Below, one piece after another: positions 5,384-12,566 of a stretch of DNA of 16,930 bases. Made by a program: the position numbers and the translations under genes. The stretch's first letter is position 1. The number at the start of each line of letters is the position of its first letter. The DNA is from Chloroflexota bacterium (GTDB lineage Bacteria; Chloroflexota; Anaerolineae; VGOG01): positions 1 through 16,930 of the forward strand of contig JAUWYT010000006.1 of assembly GCA_030615705.1 (NCBI GenBank). Reading direction: 5' to 3'. The notes under the pieces are model-generated. The model saw only the letters and a program-made list of their open reading frames with translations, was not told the DNA's origin and made no database searches.

Positions 5384-7351
5384 ATGAAAGCGGATGTGAT
5401 TTTGTCCGATGGCGCCGTGGTCACTATGAATGAGGAGCTGGAGGTTTTTCCTCAGGGGGTGGTGGTCATAAAAGATGGCCAGATAGTCGCTGTTGGGCCG
5501 GTGGCTGATTTACGTGGAAAGTACGAGGCTGAGCAGACAATTGACTGCGCTGGGCAGGTGGTTATGCCTGGCTTGATCAACGCTCACACTCACGCGCCCA
5601 TGAGCTTGCTCAGAGGCTTGGCCGACGATCTGCGGCTTGATGTCTGGCTACATGGCTATATGTTGCCTGTGGAGAGGGAATTTGTGAACGAGGAGTTCTG
5701 TCACTACGGCACCTTGCTGTCTTGTGCAGAGATGATCCGCTCGGGCGTGACCTGCTTTGCCGATACGTATTATTTCGAGGATGAGGTAGCTAGAGCGGCA
5801 CAGGAAGCGGGCATGCGGGCAGTCTGCGCTGAAACGGTTATGAAGTTGCCCACTCCCGATGCGGCTAGCTACGACGAGAGTTTGGAATACTGTCGGCGAT
5901 TCATTGCTGGGTGGAAGGGACACGAGCTGATCGTGCCTGCCGTCAGCCCGCACTCGCCGTATACGTGTACCCCGGATATCCTGAGAGAGACAGCGCGTTT
6001 GGCCCAGGAACATGACGTGTCTCTGATTATCCATGTCGCGGAGACGGAGGGGGAGGTGGAGGGCACCCAGCAGCTTTATGGCTGCGCGCCGGCGTTCTGC
6101 CTGGACGATTTCGGCGTCTTGGCTAGCAAGACTTTAGCTGTCCATTGTGTGTACCTAACTGAGGAAGAGATGAAGCTGATGGGGCAAAGGGGCGTCGGTG
6201 TGGCGCATGCACCAACCAGCAATTTGAAGCTTGCCAGCGGCGTAGCGCCGGTGGCTCGTATGTTGGACCTGGGCCTGAATGTAGGCATCGGCACCGATGG
6301 CCCCGCCAGCAACAATGACCAGGACATGTTCGAGGAGATGCGCTTGGCGGCCCTCTTGGCCAAAGGCATCACGGGCGATCCCAAAGCTGTGCCAGCGCGC
6401 ATTGCTTTGAGCATGGCTACCATCGGGGGGGCGCGAGCCCTGCACCTGGATCACATCACAGGTTCTATTGAGGTGGGCAAACAGGCCGATTTGGCTGTGG
6501 TAGATTTGGATGTCCTTCACGTCACGCCAAAGTTCGATCTATCGGCCGATAACATCTATTCTCGGTTGGTTTACGCTGCTAAGAGCGCCGATGTGCGTCA
6601 TGTCCTGGTGAATGGGCGCTTGTTGATGAGAGATAGAGAGCTTCTCACTGTGGATGTAGAAATGATCATGGCTGAGGCCCAACGCATCGCTGATCGGGTA
6701 AACGCTTTCATGATGCGGAGAGAGGAGAGCCTCTTGGACAAGCTCGTGGCTATTGGGGGTTTGGAATGGAAGGAAACGTTTGAGGTGCAAGTCAAGGGGC
6801 GTGTGGAGGACGAGGCTGCCGTCAAGGAAGGGCTAGCGCACCCACATATTTCTGCTGTGTGGAGGCCTTCGGTCCGGGATCAATATGATACCTATCTCCT
6901 TTTTGCAGACGAGAGCCAGGGCTACATTCGCCATCGTGAGGATTATCTAGTGAAGGAAGAGGGCGAGATACGTGAGTCCATATACACTTTGACCTTAACT
7001 GGGCCTAGCAGTGAGCAGGAGTTTGACAATTCCGTTGTTCTCTCGCGCTCTCGTTTCACCTCCGAGGCCGATCGAACCTTGCGTTTCTATTGTGAGTACT
7101 TTGAGCCCGACAGCGTGAAAGAGGTTCACAAGCATCGGCAGCGCTGGCACATCAGGTACAAGGGGGTGCATTTCGCTATTAATTTGGACAAGTTAACTAA
7201 GCCGGCTTACGAAGGAGCCTTTTTGGAGATCAAGAGTCGTACCTGGTCAAAAAAAGATGCTCACCACAAGGCCTTGTTGATAGGGGAGTTGTTGGATGTA
7301 TTCAGTGTTGATCGTAAGAGTCTTGTGAAGCGGGACTACGTCCATTTCTAG
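5384..7351 (+). CDS. mtaD: MTA/SAH deaminase-type amidohydrolase fused to a C-terminal CYTH-like domain
   Basis: Residues 1-445 of 655 are a metal-dependent amidohydrolase like 5'-methylthioadenosine/S-adenosylhomocysteine deaminase, which removes the 6-amino group of these SAM-cycle nucleosides. Metal and catalytic residues are visible: NAHTH (His68, His70), HVAE (His217, Glu220), VHC (His254) and GTDGPASNN (Asp305). The family normally ends near 430 residues. Here about 200 more follow (450-655) and read as a CYTH (triphosphate tunnel) domain: EVQVK at 467-471 in place of ExExK, RDQYDTYLLF, YIRHREDYLV, YTLTLTGP, VHKHRQRWHIRYKGVHFAINLD and FLEIKSRTWSKKDAHHK. The second Glu of ExExK is Gln469, and the late ExE is Glu615-x-Lys617, so phosphohydrolysis may be lost and ligand binding kept. 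ATG 5384 was chosen for the GGGGGTGG just upstream and the family-typical MKADVILSDG. Substrate could also be another aminopurine or related ring. Confidence 0.88.
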   Translation: MKADVILSDGAVVTMNEELEVFPQGVVVIKDGQIVAVGPVADLRGKYEAEQTIDCAGQVVMPGLINAHTHAPMSLLRGLADDLRLDVWLHGYMLPVEREFVNEEFCHYGTLLSCAEMIRSGVTCFADTYYFEDEVARAAQEAGMRAVCAETVMKLPTPDAASYDESLEYCRRFIAGWKGHELIVPAVSPHSPYTCTPDILRETARLAQEHDVSLIIHVAETEGEVEGTQQLYGCAPAFCLDDFGVLASKTLAVHCVYLTEEEMKLMGQRGVGVAHAPTSNLKLASGVAPVARMLDLGLNVGIGTDGPASNNDQDMFEEMRLAALLAKGITGDPKAVPARIALSMATIGGARALHLDHITGSIEVGKQADLAVVDLDVLHVTPKFDLSADNIYSRLVYAAKSADVRHVLVNGRLLMRDRELLTVDVEMIMAEAQRIADRVNAFMMRREESLLDKLVAIGGLEWKETFEVQVKGRVEDEAAVKEGLAHPHISAVWRPSVRDQYDTYLLFADESQGYIRHREDYLVKEEGEIRESIYTLTLTGPSSEQEFDNSVVLSRSRFTSEADRTLRFYCEYFEPDSVKEVHKHRQRWHIRYKGVHFAINLDKLTKPAYEGAFLEIKSRTWSKKDAHHKALLIGELLDVFSVDRKSLVKRDYVHF

Positions 7352-7471
7352 TTGGTTTTTGGGTCTTCGCATAGCCACTACCCCCCTTCAATTCCACCGG
7401 ACGTTATATTTGCCCAAACGCAAAGCTACACTATGCGAAATGATGATTTGCAAGTGGAAAAGAATGTCCAG
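7352..7471. other. Short intergenic stretch with a distant inverted repeat
   Basis: No gene is seen. TTCGCATAG (7366-7374) and CTATGCGAA (7431-7439) are perfect 9-bp inverted arms about 56 bp apart. There is no U-tract, so this is not a convincing terminator for the deaminase gene. Confidence 0.3.
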
Positions 7472-7509
7472 TAAATAAAGGGCCTGTAGGGTAGGGAATC
7501 CCTACAGGC
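7472..7509 (-). terminator. Rho-independent terminator of ssrA
   Basis: On the minus strand GCCTGTAGGG (7500-7509) pairs perfectly with CCCTACAGGC (7482-7491) around an 8-nt loop, followed by CCTTTATTT. It lies 8 bp past the tmRNA CCA end, as expected. Confidence 0.85.
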
Positions 7510-7517
7510 ATAGAACT

Positions 7518-7883
7518 TGGTGGAGATGGCGGGAATCGAACCCGCGTCCAGAGAGTTCGACCTAGGATGTGCTACAAGCTTAGTCGATCTTTTATCTTTC
7601 GTTCAAGTCAGCCCCGACCGACAGGGTCTGGCTCGAACTAGTCGATCCTGGGCTTTGTTGCCCTGGCCTTGATGCTCTTTATCGACGTCCAGAACACGGC
7701 ACCCCGATTCTTATGGCATCTGGTCCAGGTCTATCAGGGGAGACCTGATCAGACGTGGCTGCTGTTAGGCAGCCAGGGCGAGTTGAGGTTCGCCAGTTAT
7801 TTTAGTTGCCCTTGTTTTGCGAGGGTAGGGCACCTCGGCTTGCAATCCTTGGCCAGCCTTCCCTGTCGAAACCTTTCATCCCC
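7518..7883 (-). ncRNA. ssrA: tmRNA (SsrA), 366 nt including encoded CCA
   Basis: Transfer-messenger RNA rescues stalled ribosomes and appends a degradation tag; it works with SmpB, encoded just upstream. The 5' end GGGGATGAAAGGTTTCGACA (from 7883) pairs with CATCTCC near 7522-7528 as an acceptor stem that includes a G3-U wobble, the alanyl-tRNA synthetase identity element. The T arm is GCGGG-TTCGATT-CCCGC and the 3' CCA (7518-7520) is encoded. The tag reading frame is GGC GAA CCT CAA CTC GCC CTG GCT GCC TAA (7794 down to 7765), giving (A)GEPQLALAA with a Gly resume codon. It is a one-piece, not permuted, molecule. The tag resembles the GERELVLAG tag I recall for Dehalococcoides. Confidence 0.96.
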
Positions 7884-7896
7884 AAACTGCAATTGA

Positions 7897-7925
7897 ATTA
7901 TAGCACACTTCCGGATTTTTTGCAA
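7897..7925 (-). promoter_or_regulatory. Promoter of ssrA
   Basis: Minus strand: TTGCAA (-35, 7920-7925), 17-bp spacer, TGC then TATAAT (-10, 7897-7902). The predicted start, near 7890, is about 7 nt before the mature GGGG end at 7883, so only a short 5' trim would be needed. Confidence 0.85.
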
Positions 7926-7951
7926 CTCAGAAAACCCTCAAGACTTTGTTG

Positions 7952-8422
7952 TCATAATCCCTTCCTCTGCCCGGCCAGTACACGCTCCATCTCCCGCTGG
8001 GCGTCGCGTTCGCGGATGGCCTGGCGCTTGTCGTAGAGCTTCTTGCCGCGAGCCAGGGCAATCTCTACCTTGGCCCACTTGTTGTTCTTAAGATAAAACC
8101 GCAGGGGCACGATGGTGTAGCCCTTCTCCTGCACTTTGCCCTGGAAGCGGTTGATCTCGCGGCGTTGCATGAGCAATTTGCGAGGGCGTTTGGGTTCGTG
8201 GCTGCCGCGCCCGGCCTGCTTGTAGGGAGCGATATGAGTGTCTATTAGCCAAAGCTCGCCGTTTCTCACTTGAACATAGCTATCTCGCAAATTGACCCGA
8301 CCAGCTCGCGCTGACTTGATCTCCGTGCCGGTGAGGACAATCCCAGCCTCACAGGTCTCGTCAATGAAGTAATCGTGGCGTGCCTTGCGATTGGTAGCGA
8401 TTGTTTTCCCTTTACTTTTCAT
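7952..8422 (-). CDS. smpB: SmpB: tmRNA-binding protein
   Basis: This 156-residue cytoplasmic partner of tmRNA binds its tRNA-like domain and carries it into stalled ribosomes. Family motifs are present in order: KGKTIATNRKARHDYFI, EAGIVLTGTEIKSARAGRVNL, DSYVQVRNGELWLIDTHI, PYKQAGRGSHEPKRPRKLL, and the basic tail KVEIALARGKKLYDKRQAIRERD, which mimics the codon-anticodon helix. Length is normal. The ATG at 8420-8422 lies inside the 3' end of ctpA (11-bp overlap), so the two are translated from one message. The tmRNA gene follows 69 bp downstream with its own promoter. Confidence 0.97.
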   Translation of the reverse strand: MKSKGKTIATNRKARHDYFIDETCEAGIVLTGTEIKSARAGRVNLRDSYVQVRNGELWLIDTHIAPYKQAGRGSHEPKRPRKLLMQRREINRFQGKVQEKGYTIVPLRFYLKNNKWAKVEIALARGKKLYDKRQAIRERDAQREMERVLAGQRKGL

Positions 8423-9632
8423 CTATTAATCCCCGCAAGTACTCAATCGCACGCTGTAATTGTGGATCACGGTCAGCTTCGATGTCCTCCTCGGTTATAT
8501 CCACCTGGATGTCGGGTGTAAGACCCTCCTCATGAATGGCACGCCCTTTGGGTGTAAACCAATAGGCCGAGGTAACCCGTAGCTCAGAGCTATCACTAAG
8601 GTTATGGGAAAGCTGGACTGATCCCTTGCCAAAGGTCTTCTCACCAATCAGGATACCCCGGCTAGTGTCCTGAATGGCACCGGCCACGATCTCCGAGGCG
8701 CTGGCAGTGCCACCATTGACCAAGACCACTAAAGGTATATCGGTAGCCAGACCACCCCTTCGGGCAGGATAATGTCTATCTTGGCCGTCCTTAAGTTTCT
8801 CCACGACGATAGATCCCTCGCCAACGAATTGGCTGCCTACCTCTATGGCTACATCCAAGAAGCCACCTGGATTGTTGCGCAGATCGAAGATCAGGCCCCT
8901 TGGTTCCTCAGCTAACAGGGATTGCAGGTCTGTCCTGAGCTTACTCGTAGCCTCAGCACTGAATTCCAAAAGCTTGAGATACGCGATGTCGTCATCCAGC
9001 ATCCTCGATTCCACAATCGGGATCTCGATTCTCTGCCGGACTATCTCGACAACGAAGGACTCTTCGAGGCCTTGCCGTTTTATCGTCAGGCGAGCTATGC
9101 TGCCTGCCGGCCCCCGAATTAAGGCCACGGCGTCAAAGACGGTCATTTTTTCGATGACCGTATCATCTACAGCGAGGACTATGTCACCTGGCCTAAGCCC
9201 AGCCTGTGCTGCTGGCTTGCCCTCCAAGGTCTGGACAATCTCTAGCTTACCATCCTTATTCATGTTGACCACAGCGCCAATGCCATCGAAAGCGCCTGAC
9301 ATATCCTCTCTGATGATGGAAGCTATCCTGGGCTCGAGGAAAGCGGTATATTCATCATCGAGACCATCTACCACTCCACGGATAGCACTATAGGTCATCT
9401 CCTGAGCATCAGGCAAGTCACCGTAGAAATCGTGTTCCAAAATATGCCAGGCCTCCCAGAACACGCGGAAGGCTCCTTCCTCGCTGCTAGCCGGCTCCAC
9501 GGATGCAGCGGTGGGACCGGGTGTTAGGGAAGGCCTTGCCGCAAAGCCCGCTAGAAAAGCCATACTGGTAATCAGGGTTACCAGCAGAGCCACAACTATC
9601 AACCTGACACAACTGTGCAAGAACTTAGACAT
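8412..9632 (-). CDS. ctpA: S41 carboxyl-terminal processing protease (CtpA/Prc family)
   Basis: This 406-residue envelope serine protease cleaves proteins near their C-termini. Numbering is from the ATG at 9632. Residues about 10-32 form a single N-terminal membrane segment or uncleaved signal. Residues about 117-187 are a PDZ domain (GIGAVVNM, QAGLRPGDIVLAVDD). Residues about 205-380 are the S41 catalytic core with FDLRNNPGGFLDVA, NGGTASASEIVAGA (catalytic Ser311) and GEKTFGKGSVQ (Lys336, Gln340), the Ser-Lys-Gln set with normal spacing. ATG 9632 was chosen because GAGGTGAG lies just upstream; the GTG at 9641 falls inside that site. E. coli Prc degrades SsrA-tagged proteins in the periplasm, so the position before smpB and ssrA is suggestive. 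Confidence 0.93.
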   Translation of the reverse strand: MSKFLHSCVRLIVVALLVTLITSMAFLAGFAARPSLTPGPTAASVEPASSEEGAFRVFWEAWHILEHDFYGDLPDAQEMTYSAIRGVVDGLDDEYTAFLEPRIASIIREDMSGAFDGIGAVVNMNKDGKLEIVQTLEGKPAAQAGLRPGDIVLAVDDTVIEKMTVFDAVALIRGPAGSIARLTIKRQGLEESFVVEIVRQRIEIPIVESRMLDDDIAYLKLLEFSAEATSKLRTDLQSLLAEEPRGLIFDLRNNPGGFLDVAIEVGSQFVGEGSIVVEKLKDGQDRHYPARRGGLATDIPLVVLVNGGTASASEIVAGAIQDTSRGILIGEKTFGKGSVQLSHNLSDSSELRVTSAYWFTPKGRAIHEEGLTPDIQVDITEEDIEADRDPQLQRAIEYLRGLIDEK

Positions 9633-9722
9633 CTGGCTCACCTCTTAAATTGACATAACTAATCCAGTCGAGGATTGCAGGCGGTTGGTTTTCTATCGCA
9701 TGCATCGGCCCAAACCAAGATT

Positions 9723-9751
9723 ATTCTAGCACACATTATGGGCGTAGGCAA
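9723..9751 (-). promoter_or_regulatory. Promoter of the ctpA-smpB message
   Basis: Minus strand: TTGCCT (-35, 9746-9751), 17-bp spacer, GTGTGC then TAGAAT (-10, 9723-9728). The leader to the ctpA ATG would be about 85 nt. Confidence 0.7.
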
Positions 9752-9794
9752 GCGCGACAATTAGGAAACATGAATAGGACACTAAGGAGCTATT

Positions 9795-9863
9795 ATGGCG
9801 CAAAAGCCAACGAGGACTCGGCACCGGTTAGCGATGATCGGTCAGGCTCCAAGGGGCTCTTAG
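9795..9863 (+). CDS. Possible 22-residue basic peptide ORF
   Basis: ATG 9795 is preceded by AAGGAG (9784-9789) at a good 5-nt distance and opens a 22-codon frame starting MAQKPTRTRHRLAMIG, ending TAG at 9861. It lies in the 370-bp gap between hflX and ctpA, on the opposite strand to both. No convincing promoter is seen in front of it and I recognise no family. The rest of the gap (9864-10001) shows nothing I can name. Confidence 0.2.
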   Translation: MAQKPTRTRHRLAMIGQAPRGS

Positions 9864-10001
9864 ACAGTCTTTCAGGGGCATCGTCTTAGCAAACGCCTGG
9901 ATGCGTTGAATAATCAATGGAAGTTGGGTCTCCGATCCACTGTGTGTGTACATAACATATATAGTCTGAAGTTCAAGCGATCTTATGAACCCAGGCAAAG
10001 A

Positions 10002-11306
10002 TCAAATCAAGCAACGCCGGAAAGCCTTCACAAACCGAGCTGGCAAGCGGCCTTCCAAGGTGGTTCCCTCGAGATCATGCTCCTCTCGCTCTACCAAGCC
10101 CCGCCGATAGAAAAGCGAGACCAACTCGCCTTCCCGGTAAGGGATCCAGGCCTTGATACGCACCAGATTCTCACTGAGGATGGCCTCGATGCGGCCCAAC
10201 ATCTCCTCCAAACCTATCCCCTCCCTGGCTGAAATAGCTAGGCTATTGGGAAACTCCCGCATCATGTGCTGAACTTGATCAGAACTGTTCAACCGGTCAA
10301 CTTTGTTGAGGGCTACCAGTACTGGCATATCTATAGCGCCCAACTCCTTCAACGTATCCTGCACTACCCGACTTTGCAGCAACGCGTTCGGATGTGTTAT
10401 GTCAAGTACATGCAGGAGGAGATCTGCGTCGTTAATCTCCTCCAAGGTAGCGCGAAAGGCAGCTACCAGTTGGGTGGGGAGCTTTTGGATAAAGCCCACG
10501 GTGTCGGTGAAAAGGGCCGCTTGTCCTTGTGGCAGCAGCACCCGTCTTGTTGTAGGATCCAGGGTAGCAAAGAGTTTATTCTCTACCAACACCTCAGCTC
10601 CAGAAATAGCGTTAAGCAAGGTTGATTTGCCTGCGTTCGTATAACCCACAATTGCTACCACGCGTACGTCTGCTCGCCGACGCCGTCGGCGATAGAGGCG
10701 ACGGTGGGTACGCACCCGCTCCAGCTCTTGCTTGAGCTGGGCGATACGCTCTCTAATGCGGCGACGGTCGATCTCAAGCTGCCTTTCGCCTGGGCCCCGC
10801 AGACCCACACCCCCCGCACCACCCCGAGCCACTCCACCGCCTACCTGACGGGCCAAGTGTGTCCACATGCGCGTCAGCCGCGGCAGGCGGTACTCATATT
10901 GAGCCAGTTCCACTTGTAGCTGGCCCTCTCTGGTATGCGCATGTTGAGCAAAGATATCCAGGATCAGAGAGGTACGATCCAGCACTTTCACAACCCAAGC
11001 TTCCTCCAGCTCACGTTGCTGGCGTGGCGAAAGCTCATCATCGAAGATGACTACATCACAACCCAGCTCCTCTTTGAGGATCCCAATCTCCTCTACTTTG
11101 CCCTTACCAACGTAGGTAGCGGGGTTGATGCCGTCTAGTTTCTGGAAGGTCTGGCCGCTCACCTCCACACCGGCTGTACGGGCCAGATGAGCCAATTCCG
11201 CCAGCGAGTCCTCAACCGACCAGCCGTCGCGCTCATTTTTTAGCTTTGCTCCTACGAGAAAAGCTCGCTCGGGACCCGAGTTAGTAAATGCTGCTTCCTT
11301 AGCGAT
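10002..11306 (-). CDS. hflX: HflX: ribosome-associated GTPase, apparent AUC start
   Basis: This 434-residue GTPase splits stalled or hibernating 70S ribosomes. Residues up to about 205 are the HflX N-domain: [65 protein letters not shown], the Gly-rich [19 protein letters not shown], and a coiled Arg-rich linker. The G domain follows: GYTNAGKST (P-loop, 221-229), DTVGF (268-272), NKVD (334-337), SAREG (359-363). The conserved [11 protein letters not shown] block lies upstream of the first ATG/GTG/TTG-type codon; the nearest TTG (11195) would delete it. The frame closes at a TAA farther up. The only well-placed initiator is ATC at 11304-11306, six bases after GGGAGG (11313-11318) and followed by GCT AAG GAA. 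It overlaps the HAD gene by 8 bp. Confidence 0.93.
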   Translation of the reverse strand: MAKEAAFTNSGPERAFLVGAKLKNERDGWSVEDSLAELAHLARTAGVEVSGQTFQKLDGINPATYVGKGKVEEIGILKEELGCDVVIFDDELSPRQQRELEEAWVVKVLDRTSLILDIFAQHAHTREGQLQVELAQYEYRLPRLTRMWTHLARQVGGGVARGGAGGVGLRGPGERQLEIDRRRIRERIAQLKQELERVRTHRRLYRRRRRRADVRVVAIVGYTNAGKSTLLNAISGAEVLVENKLFATLDPTTRRVLLPQGQAALFTDTVGFIQKLPTQLVAAFRATLEEINDADLLLHVLDITHPNALLQSRVVQDTLKELGAIDMPVLVALNKVDRLNSSDQVQHMMREFPNSLAISAREGIGLEEMLGRIEAILSENLVRIKAWIPYREGELVSLFYRRGLVEREEHDLEGTTLEGRLPARFVKAFRRCLI

Positions 11307-11967
11307 AGTTACCCTCCCTATCCAACAACGATCTTACAAGTGGAATCGTTACCTTCGCCAAGCTATCCACCATCAGATCTGCCTGAGCTATATCCGGTCT
11401 TCCGACTCCAATGCACCTCATGCCCGCTGCTCTGGCCGCCTCGATACCAGCCACCGAGTCCTCAAAGACCACGCATCCCTTGGGCTCTATGTTGCACCGC
11501 TGAGCTGCAAGGAGAAAGGTTTCGGGATCGGGCTTGCCCCTATCTACGTCTTCCGCGGTCACGACAACATCTAACCGTTCTCTAACACTCAACACATCTA
11601 GTATCAACTCTACATTCTGTCGAGGCGCTGAGGTACCAACAGCTATCTTGAACTCATTGTCCCTGAGCGCTTCGAGCAAAGGTATAAAGCCCGGCGCAGC
11701 CTCCACTTCTCCTCGTACTAGAGCGCGATAGTGTTCTTCCTTCTTGCGACCTAACACCTCTACTTGGACTTCTGAAATCCCGTCTCCCAGTATATGCCGC
11801 AATATCTCTTGATTGCGCCTGCCGAAGGTGGCGCGAAATTCCTCTTTGCTGAACTCTCGCCCCATCTCAGCGAACACCTGCCTCCAGGCAGCGAAATGCT
11901 GTGGAGCAGTCTGTACCATTACCCCATCCATATCGAAGATTACCGCGCCATGCGCTTCTTTAGCCAT
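11299..11967 (-). CDS. HAD-superfamily phosphatase/phosphomutase (beta-phosphoglucomutase-like)
   Basis: This 222-residue cytoplasmic HAD subfamily IA enzyme has motif I FDMDGV (nucleophile Asp12, acid/base Asp14), motif II GTSAP (Thr112/Ser113), motif III Lys145 in RGKPDPETF, and motif IV VFEDS (Glu169, Asp170). The alpha-helical cap lies between about 18 and 90 ([21 protein letters not shown]). The pattern fits sugar-phosphate phosphatases and beta-phosphoglucomutases; the exact substrate cannot be read from sequence. The ATG at 11965-11967 follows a GGGG-rich site and overlaps the end of a short upstream ORF. It is first in a two-gene message with hflX. Confidence 0.9.
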   Translation of the reverse strand: MAKEAHGAVIFDMDGVMVQTAPQHFAAWRQVFAEMGREFSKEEFRATFGRRNQEILRHILGDGISEVQVEVLGRKKEEHYRALVRGEVEAAPGFIPLLEALRDNEFKIAVGTSAPRQNVELILDVLSVRERLDVVVTAEDVDRGKPDPETFLLAAQRCNIEPKGCVVFEDSVAGIEAARAAGMRCIGVGRPDIAQADLMVDSLAKVTIPLVRSLLDREGNYR

Positions 11968-12031
11968 AATCCCCTACCCATAACCTTTCCATTGCTTCCT
12001 CGATTCTCTCCGTTGTCTGGTCTGGCGACAT
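11960..12031 (-). CDS. Possible 23-residue leader ORF before the HAD gene
   Basis: ATG at 12029-12031 with AAGGAG eight bases before it opens MSPDQTTERIEEAMERLW and ends TAA at 11960-11962, overlapping the HAD start by 8 bp. The peptide would form an amphipathic helix. A second tiny ORF (MPKLSEVGGERGEGD) precedes it in the leader. Coupled translation is plausible; a real product is unproven. Confidence 0.3.
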   Translation of the reverse strand: MSPDQTTERIEEAMERLWVGDYG

Positions 12032-12165
12032 GCGTCAGTCTCCTTCACCGCGCTCTCCGCCAACTTCGCTTAGTTTAGGCATCGCTATCAGAAATACTCT
12101 AGAGATAAGTGGATCGACGTGCATCACTACACGAACAGGGCGGGCGACAACCCTTACCCCTTTTA

Positions 12166-12194
12166 ATTCTACCACGAACTCTAGCAAACGTCAA
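12166..12194 (-). promoter_or_regulatory. Promoter of the HAD-hflX message
   Basis: Minus strand: TTGACG (-35, 12189-12194), 17-bp spacer, TGG then TAGAAT (-10, 12166-12171). The leader is about 190 nt and holds short ORFs. The divergent gap 11968-12360 holds this promoter, the opposite one at 12295, and no other feature I can name. Confidence 0.78.
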
Positions 12195-12294
12195 GACTGG
12201 GTGCGAAGACCCTTCAGTTCAGCGAGACGCTTAAGAGAAAACCAGTTATAGCTGCAGCACATCCAAACCTGCCCTCAAAGCCGCCACCTTGACC

Positions 12295-12323
12295 TTGCGA
12301 AAAATCTACAGTAGTGGTATAAT
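12295..12323 (+). promoter_or_regulatory. Promoter of the zinc-ribbon/S1 message
   Basis: TTGCGA (12295-12300), 17-bp spacer, TGG then TATAAT (12318-12323). Transcription should start near 12330, a short distance before the strong AAGGAGGAG site at 12346-12354. Confidence 0.83.
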
Positions 12324-12360
12324 GTATAGCGTTGTCCGGTTTAGCAAGGAGGAGCAAAAA

Positions 12361-12565
12361 GTGAACTACTTCAAAACCACGCTAAATGCCTGGAATGCAA
12401 TCTGACTTTCGACTATGCCATCACTCAGGAAGAAATGGAGGACGGCACAGCATGGGCATCCCCTGCCCTATGTGCGGCGAAGAGGAAATCATCGAAACTC
12501 ACGAAGAGGAAGACTACGACCTCGATTATCTCGAGGAAGACAACTTTGAAGAAGGGTGGGATTAA
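12361..12565 (+). pseudogene. Small two-CxxC zinc-ribbon protein gene, apparently split by two frameshifts
   Basis: A promoter and a strong ribosome-binding site (AAGGAGGAG, 12346-12354) lead to GTG 12361, but that frame stops after 14 codons (TGA near 12403). The next frame then reads KCLECNLTFDYAITQEEMED (about 12384-12446), with no start of its own. A third frame reads MGIPCPMCGEEEIIETHEEE and an acidic tail to TAA 12563-12565. Joined, they make a small zinc-ribbon protein with CLEC and CPMC knuckles and an Asp/Glu-rich end. Each join needs the same shift, as if one base were missing near 12375-12386 and another near 12447-12452. The alternative is a bare 37-codon ORF from ATG 12452 (or 59 codons from 12386), which lacks the first knuckle. 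It sits one base before the S1 gene. Confidence 0.5.
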
Positions 12566-12566
12566 G

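Noticed and set aside
7530..7560. A stand-alone tRNA suggested by the GGTTCGATTC T arm
   Set aside because: The T arm belongs to the tRNA-like domain of the tmRNA; its 5' partner is 350 nt away and the tag frame lies between.
7669..8036. Plus-strand ORFs over the tmRNA and smpB
   Set aside because: They are the antisense of a clear structural RNA and of smpB.
12435..12566. N-terminal extension of the S1-domain protein from ATG 12435
   Set aside because: The added 44 residues (Lys/Thr/Ser-rich, no S1 similarity) are the zinc-ribbon gene read in the wrong frame; ATG 12567 has its own upstream purine-rich site.
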